Of a stretch of DNA of 64,000 nt, positions 48,439 through 59,900 are shown piece by piece. The notes under the pieces are model-generated. The model saw only the letters and a list, made by a program, of their open reading frames with translations, made no database searches and was not told the DNA's origin. The stretch spans positions 8,993,912 to 9,057,911 of the forward strand of contig CAIIXF020000003.1 of NCBI GenBank assembly GCA_903813345.2, written 5' to 3'. The translations under genes and the position numbers were made by a program. The DNA is from Owenia fusiformis. Taxonomy: Eukaryota > Annelida > Polychaeta > Sabellida > Oweniidae. Position 1 is the first letter of the stretch. Each line of letters starts with the position of its first letter.

Positions 48439-49842
48439 GGTGCTTAACCATGGTAACGGAATGCTACAATACAGAGCAACCAATGAGAGTTTGCAAGGGC
48501 ATCCGGCAGAAAATTGAGCCCCAAAGTGTTACCTTTCAAAAAAGTATGGATGCCATAAATTAACAGAGACCGATACGTTGGGCAAATGTTTTGAAACGAA
48601 GAGAGGCATAGGTCTCTGACTATTTAATATTTATAGGTACATTACTAGTGGAAAATGAAAGATTCCATAGTAGTATTTGCTCTTATTCCATGCTATGATG
48701 GTAAAATTCCCTGCAATCATATTGGTCCATTTGACTTAAATATATCCTGTATTTACACTTCGCACTTTCAAATAAACGTTGGATACAGAGTGAAAATGAC
48801 GTCAGTGTTAGGATACGGTCCAGTATCCCGACGCAGTCTAAAGGCAGTCTAAATGTGTTAGCTTGTAGAAAATGACATTATCAATTTTGATATTTGATTA
48901 TGAATCCATCGATTTCCTTAAAATCGTGTGTTTTAAGTTGATGACATTTGTTACATACATGAAGAGGTCATGTTGTATCGGTGGATATACAGTATATGAG
49001 TGTACGTTTGTTTATTCGAATAATGATTAAGACTTGACTTGCATTATATATGAAATAAAAGCCTCTAGTTATTGAAATGAAATAAACTGTTTTTAATAAA
49101 ATGGCGGCTTTTGAGTGCATTGCCTATTGTCCTCGACGAGGATACTATTCGCGTTCTCAACTCCCGTAACTGTTTCGTAGTGGATACAAGACTAATTTTA
49201 AACTTCGTGTATCATCGGTATATTATTGTAGGTTAACGAGCCTGGAAAAAATCGAATATAGTATGAATCCATATTATGACTTTCATAGACGTTTAAAAAG
49301 AGGAGGAAAACTCAAAAACTCAAAAATGAACATTTTAAACTAGTCTATAGCTGAGTTCATAATTTGTCTCTGATATAATACGCACTCCACAACAGTATGT
49401 TGTCTGAACCCTAAGAACTACAAACGTTTTAACTGTACGGATGAGAAAGTATGCACGACTTTTGTAAAATGTCCAGTTAAAAAGTTATTTTAATTGGAAC
49501 ACCCGATATACAATACTGTACAATACAATACAATACAATACAATACAATACAATACTGAAAACGTACTCATATGGACATTTAAAAAATGTTTCTTAAATT
49601 CCGAAATAAGCCGAATCATACCTTGCCACATATCGGTATGATTATGTAGGTGAAAAATCCCAGAATAATTCAGACAGTCCTTTTGTTCTGTCAAAACATT
49701 TTCCCAATTTTCACCACAATGGCAACACCCTTTATTATTTTAGTGCAACTATAAATCCTGTACTTAAACATTATTTTCAAACGGTAAAGGGGAAAATAAA
49801 TTGAAATAAAATTGGACTAAGCACGACACGATTATTTTTTAG
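48439..49842. other. Region upstream of GIMAP copy 3, no first exon found
   Basis: No exon equivalent to the gene 1 or gene 2 first exon (ATGGCGGA plus a phase-1 donor) is visible. ATGGCGG at 49,101 runs on without a donor in the required phase. A (CAATA)n microsatellite of about nine repeats lies at 49,508-49,556. Confidence 0.5.
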
Positions 49843-50990
49843 ATGACGCGACGAGAATTATGTTAGTTGGCAAAGCCGGTGTGGGAAAAAGTTCAACAGG
49901 CAATACTCTTCTTGGGAAACAAGATAAAGAGGAAAGGACGTTTAATGCGTTGTCTAGTTTAAGGGCCGCAACCAAGAAGAGCGTTTCTCTTGAATGTACA
50001 AATAACTCGACTCGATACAAAATCATCGATACCATTGGATTGAATAATATCGAGGGTGACGAAAAAGAGATTATCAATGACATTGCAATATCATTGCAAT
50101 ATGCAGATCCCGGTCCACATGTATTCCTTATTGTGGTTCAATATGGCCGTGTTCAACAGGAAGATTATCATGTGTATTTGAACATTCAGAAACTATTTGG
50201 GGAAGATTTTCTGCACGAGTTTGGCATTCTCTTGTTTACTCGTGGCGACGATATAAAACACGATTTAGGAGCTCAACCGGATGATGATTTTGATGATGGA
50301 TCCCTTGATAAGGAGTTCAAAAAAAGAATCGATGAAGAAAGCAAAGCTCTACCAAACCTCGATGCACTACTTAAACTATGTTCTAATAGAATTTTCATTA
50401 TCGATAACCGGTCCCCAAATCGGAAAAACGAGGCTTCACGCTTTTATAAAGCGTTGAAGAAATGGGCCCTTGGTATAAATTACTGTACAGACAGTCATAA
50501 CCTTGCAATAATGATGGCAAAAGATAGAAAGATTCGGGATGCAAAGCTTGATGCAGACTTGGAAAAAGAGTTAAAGAAAAATAAACAACAACTTGAAAAG
50601 AAAACGAAGGAAAGAGGAAAGAAAAAGGATGAAGAAATGAAAAAGTTACTCACGCCAACATCAAACCCCGACTCCAATGTGACAAATCAGCATATCGAAA
50701 AGAAAAAGGCTATCATGCGCTCATATAAAAATGATATTGAAGATTATGAGAATAAATATAATGATGCAGTTAAAGAACTTAAAAGTCGTTATGAAGAGGA
50801 AAAACGCAAACCAATAGAACCATCGTCTAATGTATCGCATACAATAGCAAAAGCGATAGGAACTGGTGCAGTGGGAGGAATAGCTGGTGGATTCTTTGGA
50901 GGACCGTTTGGTGCAGCAGCAGGAGCTGCAGGAGGTATTGGTTCATTTGCTGCAGGAAAGAAGTTAAAGGATTCTTGTAATATTATGTAG
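49843..50990 (+). CDS. GIMAP/AIG1-family GTPase, CaaX-like tail, altered G3 (first exon not found)
   Basis: The main exon starts after acceptor gattattttttag at 49,843 and stops at 50,990. It aligns over its length with gene 2, including about 25 bases of upstream intron, so the pair arose by genomic duplication. If the first in-frame ATG (49,860) were used, the protein would have 376 residues beginning just before G1 GKAGVGKS (4-11). G3 reads DTIG (57-60) where DTPG is usual; G4 TRGD (127-130), the box GPHVFLIV and G5-like NRS remain. A coiled coil, a Gly-rich hydrophobic tail with a GG-x-x-GG pattern, and the terminal CNIM follow. CaaX ending in Met would suit farnesylation (inference). The long open frame argues for a functional gene or a very young pseudogene. 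Confidence 0.8.
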
Positions 50991-51127
50991 TCGTATTGTA
51001 AAATGATGGAATACAGGAAATACAATATATACGCTCAAATACAATAACCGGATGGTTTCGTGAACGTGTCCTAAGGAGAGTTCGAGTGATATAAGCCCGA
51101 GCAAAAAGTGTGCAACCGTGCTACAAT

Positions 51128-51133
51128 AATAAA
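51128..51133 (+). promoter_or_regulatory. Candidate poly(A) signal, GIMAP copy 3
   Basis: AATAAA occurs about 140 bases after the stop codon. Confidence 0.4.
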
Positions 51134-53660
51134 CGCAATTTTGTAAAATTAAATCATTTACACAATTGCATTTATAATTGAAATGGTGGAATTGCCCTTT
51201 GTGTGGCTATATTGAATAACAAAACTATGAGTGTTACAGTAATTTGCATTATCAAAATTAGTCACACATATACAAAAGTAAAAAATATTGATTCAGAGTT
51301 GTACGGTGCTTAATATTTCTAAATTAAAATAATAAATGTAATATAGTATTGATTCGAATAAAACTATGACAAATCAGCAGTGGTGTTTTGGCCTCTGGAA
51401 AAATTACATATTATCCAAGTGTTCAAAGTCAAAAAAAGATAGAAGGAAACTTCAAAAAATGACAAAAAGTGGTGGTGACATGGTGGTCTATAGGACGTCT
51501 TCATGAGCATGGCATCAGGTTTGGGCACGGGGCATTCCTACTGTAGACTTGATCACATATGCTATCTACATATTTGCAATTCATCTCTCTAAAACTATGA
51601 AATGCGATTTAAATTTGGTTCTATGATTTCCAAATCTAAATATGTGTAACTATAAACTTTTGTATTTGACTGACACTTTAAAACTGGATTTTGTTATTTT
51701 CTAAAAAGGAATACGCGTAGAGATGAGTTTGGTTTTAGATGACATTATGATATCATTTTATTATAGACCTGAATGAATACCTTCATCGAGACGTCCTGTA
51801 ACAACTGTCACTTCTTATCACCTGCATTGATGCCATCATGATGGGGCGACGGCCCCGGGGCGACGGCAGTGCCTTGTCTTTTTAATCTTATTAATATTAT
51901 TAATTAGTATTCAGAATTGCAGAATTAAGGGCCGAAGAAGCAAAACAACTTCTTGTTATCAATACCATCCATATACATAGTACCCCTTGAAAACAATTTG
52001 ATTTTCGGTCTTCATGTTAATCTTAGGTAAGGGGGCACTTCGACAAGATCAACATGTTAACGTAAAGAAAGTTTTATAAAAATATGTTTTATAGCTAGAC
52101 TTATTCATACATATATTTTTTCCTTTTTTAGACATAAATACTTCAAGTTTTGACGACCATCGAACATAATTGCAATCAACGTCCATGATACTTGTCCCCG
52201 GATATTTGTAAAAGTGCAAACATTTTGAAAGCAAATGTAACCAAGTATCTTAATTTCTGCCCGGATCCCCGAAGACGTTTAATCAATCTCGATAATTTAG
52301 CAAGACTTCAAAATAAGGGATTCAATATTTAGAATATTACCACAAACATCAGCGAATAATGTAATGTATGAATTCAAAATAAAGAAGATGTACAAGTCAG
52401 GCCCGTATCCAGCTTTTGCAAGGGGCTCACTTTTTAAAAATACCAGGGGCTTCATATTTGACACCTTTGGCCCAAAATTACTTGAGAAGTTCTCAGAATG
52501 GTGAAAACTATCTGATTGAAAAAATATATAATTGGCCAAAAGGGGTTTCCCGACCCTCCCCCTTTTGTTTTTTCCTGTGTAAAACTTAACCGGTCATAAA
52601 TCTGCAAATGAATCAGTCATTTTCCCTAGTAATATAAACTTCTCGGTCAATAATTTCTCAAGTATTGCTTTCAACTTTTTCCAGGTGAATTCTTGAAGAA
52701 TTCTATGAAGAGCGTCTTGGCACGCTAGCCTTTTCATGTTTTTATTTGATCTCGCTCGAGACTAACTTGAAAATCTAAAGCATCGTACAGGTACATTGTT
52801 GATAGTTTAATAAAACACGCAAAATGATATCAAGATTTTACTATACCGTTAACAATCATAAATCTTAACTTAACTGAAAGAATGGATGTGTTTATGATGA
52901 ACGGTAAACAGATGTAATATACTGTACAGAACGTTTTGTGTTTTTATAACATTTTAAAAACTTGGATCAAATAAAACCACCCACTTCTGACGACATTAAT
53001 GTTTAGTATCTTCTCCACATCCACAAAGATTACACCTCGTCCCTTAAAAACTTGTAAAATCCTATTATGAAATGTACTTGATTATGTTAAAGGCAGAATC
53101 AGATATATAATGAGTGACAAGATAGGAAGCAATATTGTACAAGTGATGTACCAATGTATCCCTTACAAGCTAAAATATAATATCTCCCGAAAAATTCCGT
53201 AATATGTTCTCGATTGGTGAAGTTATTTCAGATTTCAAGTGCTAAAATGGGGGGGGGGGAAATAATTAAATTCCCCCAAATAATAAGAAGGATAACCATT
53301 CTTATAGACAAATTATTGCATTATTGTAAAAATCGTTAGTTTTCCGAAATAAAGTATATACTTCGGGTATTTTAGATAAAAGACATGAAGACATGACAAG
53401 GAATGGTATGAGCCCCAAAAATATTTAAGAATTTTAACACTTTTTGTCAAGATGGAGCTCAAAAATAGCCAAAGTTATCGCTATATCTGATTCTTTTTTT
53501 TAATTCATTATTATCTGAAAATGAACAAGTTCTCTGAACACAGTAAACAGAAAAACACGTTCCGCTAGCTTGCATAATACAATGTAATGCTGTCATTTTA
53601 AACCAAAAGTGTTTTAAACTATCAAAACACATATAATGCACATTTAGTTACATCGCGGCA
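51134..53660. other. Gene-free DNA
   Basis: No gene recognised. A CAGGCCCGTATCCAGC end-like fragment at 52,398 relates to the MITE at 31,654, and a ten-base poly-G run lies near 53,250. An ATATAATG element at 53,631 sits about 32 bases before the receptor ATG. Confidence 0.4.
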
Positions 53661-53662
53661 TC

Positions 53663-53956
53663 ATGACCGTCACTTTTCGCGTGGAAATTTTCGTTTGTAT
53701 TGGATTGTTGACCACGTTCGGAGCAACTAATAATGCAACTCCAACAGTTTATTACACTACAATTCCAGTTCCCAACGCACTATTTGTACATGACGAACCC
53801 TGGAAACGAGAGACCATACTGATAGGAAATATTATTGAAAGTTCAAGGTTACGATTTTATGACGCGTGCAAGTTCGCACAGCAGGCAGTGTTTGATGTTA
53901 ACAATGCCACTGACTTGTTTCCCTTATTTAGGCTTGAACTGGATCCATGTTTACCA
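53663..53956 (+). CDS. Receptor exon 1 (signal peptide, start of flytrap domain)
   Basis: Ninety-eight codons from ATG at 53,663 to donor CCA|gtaagt. Residues 1-20 (MTVTFRVEIFVCIGLLTTFG) form a hydrophobic signal peptide. The end, FAQQAVFDVNNATDLFPLFR then LELDPCLP, is the first helix and strand of the class C ligand-binding fold. Two possible N-glycosylation sites (NAT) are present. The last 96 bases of the exon are repeated three more times downstream. Confidence 0.85.
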
Positions 53957-56900
53957 GTAAGTAAGCATTTCTAGCTATAGGTAAATATTCTTTTGACGCA
54001 TGCAACTTCGCACAACAGACAGTGTTTGATGTCAACAATGCAACTGACTTATTTCCCTTATTTAGGCTTGAACTGGATCCATGTTTACCAGTAAGTAAGC
54101 ATTTCTATCTATAGGTAAATATTCTTTTGACGCATGCAACTTCGCACAACAGACAGTGTTTGATGTCAACAATGCAACTGACTTATTTCCCTTATTTAGG
54201 CTTGAACTGGATCCATGTTTACCAGTAAGTAAGCATTTCTATCTATAGGTGAATAATCTTTTGACGCGTGCAACTGCGCACAACAGACAGTGTTTGATGT
54301 CAACAATGCAACTGACCTGTTTCCCTTATTTAGATCCACTGACGTAACATACCTTGTATCGGGTATAGTTAATATCAAATGCGAACCCAACGACACCGTT
54401 TCCAACCCAGGGAACTAAATAAAAAGTCTAAATAAAATATTCCTCACAATTAAGCTGATATTTTTTTTGTCGCTTTGGTTCACCAGAAACTGTTTCCAAG
54501 ACAAATACTTTTATCCGAGCATAGTTTTTTTTGTTATCGCATTGTTTGACATTCGCATTTACTTTTTCCCGTTAATGTTGAAAGACAAAATACTTGGTGT
54601 CCCGGAAGAATTTGTACAGTGTTTACATGAGATAACAAGAGGAGTAAGACATCTTCTTCAAATGTTGTCATCTGACAGACGATTTAATCATCATAGGCAT
54701 CTGAAAGTCTCTAAAGTTTTATGTAATAGTATCACCCGTGTAGCTCGGTAGTATGTATGTACCAATTACGCAACAGGTTTGGATTCGATTCCTGGTTCAG
54801 GCAATACTTCATTTTTTGGTTGCGTAAAGTACTTCGAGCTGTTTGATTGAGTAGTCTACAACTCGTACAAAAGGCCGTGTCGACGTGTGGTACGTACTTG
54901 TATGTCTATGTGTACATAAAAACACGAGTCTCTTCCTAAGAGGGGATCCTGGGTCTACCTTCCATGATTACATGATTTAATTACGACCGTATATATACAT
55001 ACGGGATATACCAAAGAGGTATTATCCTATGCCAAGTAGAGTTTTAGGGAGATAAGTTGGTAAGATATATCCCGTATCCTGATTTTGAGGTTTCCATATC
55101 CTGAACCTCCATATCTCCCGCTCCATTTGAAAAAAATTGAAAAAAAGAAAAATTTGAAAAAATAAAAAAAATAAAAATTTGAAAAAATAGAAAAAATTGA
55201 AAAAAAATTGAAAAATGTGAAAAAATTGAAAAAATAAAACTCTACTTGGTATAGGCTAAAGCAGTTAAGTACGGTCGGTTTGGATATGGGGTTCATCCCT
55301 CGTGAGATATGCACATCTACCTTCGGTCCCTACGGTCCCTCAGGTAGATATGCATATCTCCCTCTGGATAAACCCCATATCCAAAACCTCCCAGTACATA
55401 ACCCTTATTTATTCACCTTCATCGGTGGTGATAAACAAAATACAATATCTATTCAATCACCATTTTTCATTTTGTTCAGAGAAATACATGGAAGTAAGAT
55501 AATTTAAAACATAACAAATTTCGCGGAAAGTAATGAAATATCTAATTTTCTATTAATATTTATCTGCTATTTGAAAAAATGATTTTTTGGGGAAAATTAG
55601 TTTTTAACTTTAAGTTAACGTACAATAAACTGTAAGTATTTTTTGTTTATTTAGGTACAACGTTTAGGACATCTAGTAAATCTTGTATAAGATTTGTATA
55701 AAAGTTTTAAAAATGTTTTTATTACAGAAACTATGTGATACTTAGAAAGAGTTGTAATAAAATATAATTGTCTCTTATTTCATTCCAAGAGAAGGTTCTG
55801 TTAAAATATTATGTGTGACTCAAATCATACAGAGTGGGCCAAAAAAATGCTATAACTTTTTATTTCTTTTTTTATACAAAATCATAATTTTCATATATCA
55901 AATGAAACTTGATGTTGTTATCTAGCCATGGATTATGAATTGTACACTTTTACATGAATAAAATATGTCACCAGCAAGGCATCAGATCTCAAAAAATTGC
56001 TCAATTATAGCTTACAATTAAGACAAGTTGAAAAAAACTTAGCCAACATTTCATTGTCACTGCTTTATCAGCATGGCGACTAAACCTAAAAGTTATCATC
56101 AAAGAGGGTCGGGTACCAATTGAACTCCTCTTTTAGATCAAATATAATCCAAGTTGACAGACTTGTTACATTATATGATTACTTAGAACCCTTAGCACTA
56201 CATAATTGCAAAATTTGGTGTATGTACATGTAGGTTGCAAAATGAAAATTATAGTGTCTTGAAGAAAGTGGCATTTTTTCGCCCACCCTGTATACAAATA
56301 AATCAATTTTCAAATATGGAAAGTGAGTAGGGATATTCGAAATAAATAAGAATGAGTGTACAATTTTGTGATTTAGAACAAATCCATTGCGTCTATAAAC
56401 AGCAAGTTGTGGGAATATATATACCGAGGTCGTGATACACCGTTTATAATGATGCCTTTCATGGGACAAGAGGCAGCAGTACCAATTTGTGGTATGTGGG
56501 GATGCATAGTGGTATGTATTGCACGTTTTAAACATGTAAATGACCCGTAATAATTCCGTGAAGACATTCAGTAAAATTGCGATTTCTCTGAACCATGATG
56601 TCCAATCAAGATAATTCGAGTGCTTATGTGTTTCTGAAATGTTTGGACATCCGGGAATAATTTGGACGCCATATTGAAGACCAAAATGTGCGATGTTCTT
56701 ACAGAATCGCTTTTCGTAACTATTATTCCAGAATCATGCAAAATACATTGTGTATTACATAAGAATACCGTTTATTTCTATCTTTTCAAAACCATGCGAC
56801 ATACAACATGTATTATATTATACAGTTGGTTTATACCTTTCCAGAATCACGTTTCTATGGAATCAGAATATAACGCCGAAAAGTATGATTACTACACAAA

Positions 56901-59900
56901 GTTAGTTCCTGGAAGCGCAGACGTTTCTAATGTTTTCGATGCCATCCTACAACATTTTAAGTGGAACAAAATAGGACTTATAACATCCAATAATAACGTA
57001 ATGGCAACGGTAAGGCTGGCTGCAAGTTAAATACGAAATGAGAAAGAGCTCAAAAAGTTCAATCATCTATTTATCTCAAAAAGACCTCAAAACTGAGCTT
57101 GAATTAAAAATGTGTCTTCTAAAATCTTCCTCGCCTGGACCAGATGGGATTCTACCATCACTTACTAAGTCTGCAAGACAGTTTTTAATTGATCCACTCT
57201 TGTATATATTTAACTTATCTTTTAAATCTGGTATTTTCCCAGACGCCCTCAAATTGGCCAAAGTAACACCTGTATTTAAAAAAGGTGTCACTACAAATCC
57301 TTCGAACTATAGACCAATTTCAGTTTTATCCGTATTTTCTAAATTGTTAGAAAACCTCATGTACGCCAAACTCACTGTTTTTTTAGAACGTTTTGAAATT
57401 ATTTTTACTTATCAATTTGGATTTCAGAAATTCAACTCTACCTACATGGCCATTTTATATTTCATTGAACAAATTCGAAAATCAACTGATTTGAGGAAAA
57501 CGAGCATTGGCATAATATTAGATTTTTCCAAGGCCTTTGACACAATTAATCATGACATTTTGATACAAAAACTTGAATATTATGGCATCAGAGGAATACC
57601 TAAGTCCTGGTTTGAAAGTTATTTAAAAGAACGCAAACAATATGTCACCATTAACAATTATGAATCTAAACAAACATCTCTAAATTGTGGTGTTCCGCAG
57701 GGCTCGGTACTTGGACAACTATTATTTATTCTTTACATAAATGATCTGCCTTTTGTTGCCCCTAATCTAAAATTTATTATGTTTGCTGATGACACCAATC
57801 TCCTTGATAGTGGTTATGATTTAAATGAACTAATGACTAGAACTAATGCAAACTTGAATTTAATAGATGACTGGATAAAAGCAAACAAACTTTCACTTAA
57901 TATTGGCAAAACCAATGCTATTCTATTTGGACCCAAAAAAATCAAACAAATCTGAATCTTAAAATACGCAATGAGAACTTCCGGGAAAATTGACTTTCTT
58001 GGAATTATTATTGATAAAAACTTAAAATTTAAAGAGCACATAAAATCTGTTGAAACAAAGATTTCTCGCGTCATTGGTTCTCTTTATCACATTAAACATC
58101 TACTTCAAATAGACAGTTTCAAAACAATTTACCATTCATCGATACACTCTCAATTAAATCATTGCAACATAATCTGGGGTAACACATTTAAATCATTTTA
58201 TGATCGGTTACATAAACTGTAGAAACAATTCTTAAGGCTAGCTTTAAATAAGGATAGACTTTCTCACTCTGCTCCCCTATTTAAAGATCTTAAAATATTA
58301 AATATTTTTGATGTCAACAGATATTACATATTACATCATGAATATAAACAACAAACCTACCAAAGATAAAAGAATTATTGCTAATAAATTTACTTCCTAT
58401 TTCTCTGATGTGGGACCAAAACTAGCATCTACAATAACTTCAACTGGATCACCACTTGAGCATATAACAAGAAACCCCTTTTCTTTATTTTTAGAACCTG
58501 TAATTGAAGATGAAATCTTAACACTTATGAAAAGACTCAATGATAAAGCTCCAGGATTTGATGATATAAAACCAATAGTTATTAAACATGCAAGGTACAA
58601 CCTTGTGATACCATTTACTCATATAGTAAACCTTTCCTTACAAACAGGTGTATTTCCAGAAAAGATGAAAATAACCAAATTAATAGCACTTTTCAAAAAG
58701 GGTGATAAATCAAAATTTGAAAATTATAGACCAATTTCCTTATTAAGTGTATTTTCCAAACTTCTTGAAAAAGTAATGCACTCAAGAATTTCTAAATTTA
58801 TCAAAAATAATAAGTTAATGAATGAAAAACAATTTGGATTCAAAGAAAACAACTCAACATACATGGCTCTTTTAACTTTTCTGGAACAAATTCGGTTTTC
58901 AATGGATGATAATAAGCATATTCTAGGATTGTATTTAGACCTATCAAAAGCGTTTGATATGATTGACCATACAATATTATTAAATAAACTTGAACTGTTA
59001 GGTTTTCGTGGAGTAGTGTTAAATTGGTTCAAAAGTTACTTAAACGATCGACCATTAAAAACTTTCATATCAGGTTCATACTCTGATGAAGAGCATTATT
59101 TACATTGTGGCGTCCCCCAAGGATCTGTTTTGGGACCAGTCCTCTTCACATTGTATATAAATGATATATTTAATGTTACCAATATGATAAAATTAGTTAT
59201 TTTTGCAGATGACACAAATATTTCTCTAGAAGATGACAACTTAGATAATCTTTACTTGAGGGCAAACACTGAAATAAAATGTATAATCAACTGGCTAAAA
59301 ACAACAAGCTTTCACTCAATATAGAGAAAACTAAATATATGTTATTTACTAAATCAAGACTTAATAATATAAATAGCCATCACTACAAGGTATATATTGG
59401 TGATAACCAGATTGAAAGAGTTAACTATATATATGTTCTTGGTGTAATCATTGATGCAAATCTGAAATGGAATAGGCATACTGAATATATTGTTTCAAAA
59501 ATTTCAAAAATAATAGGCATTCCTTTCAAAGTAAGAAATAAATTATCAAGACATGCATTGTTAGACATTTACTATTCACTTGTTTATTCACATATTTCGT
59601 ATTGCAACATCATATGGGGTAATGCCAACAACTCATTACTTACACCATTACTTAATCTTCAGAAAAAAGTTGTAAGACTGATTTGTAATGCAGATTATCA
59701 ACAATCTAGTGTACCATTATTTAGGGAAATGAAAATCTTAACAATTTTTGACATTCACAGGTTAGAGAAATCAAAATTTATGTATAATTGTGTCAAGGAA
59801 CCATCAAATTTTCCTGCTTATCTTTTCAAAAACTACTTTACATACATGCACAATCATAATGTTGGTAATCGTACTACAAGACAGTTTCATAATATACGCC

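Noticed and set aside
49101-49107. ATGGCGG as first exon of GIMAP copy 3
   Set aside because: No downstream donor gives the phase-1 junction required by the acceptor at 49,843.
54735-54815. Complete tRNA gene
   Set aside because: A- and B-box-like stretches are present but the acceptor stem does not pair, so only a SINE fragment is supported.
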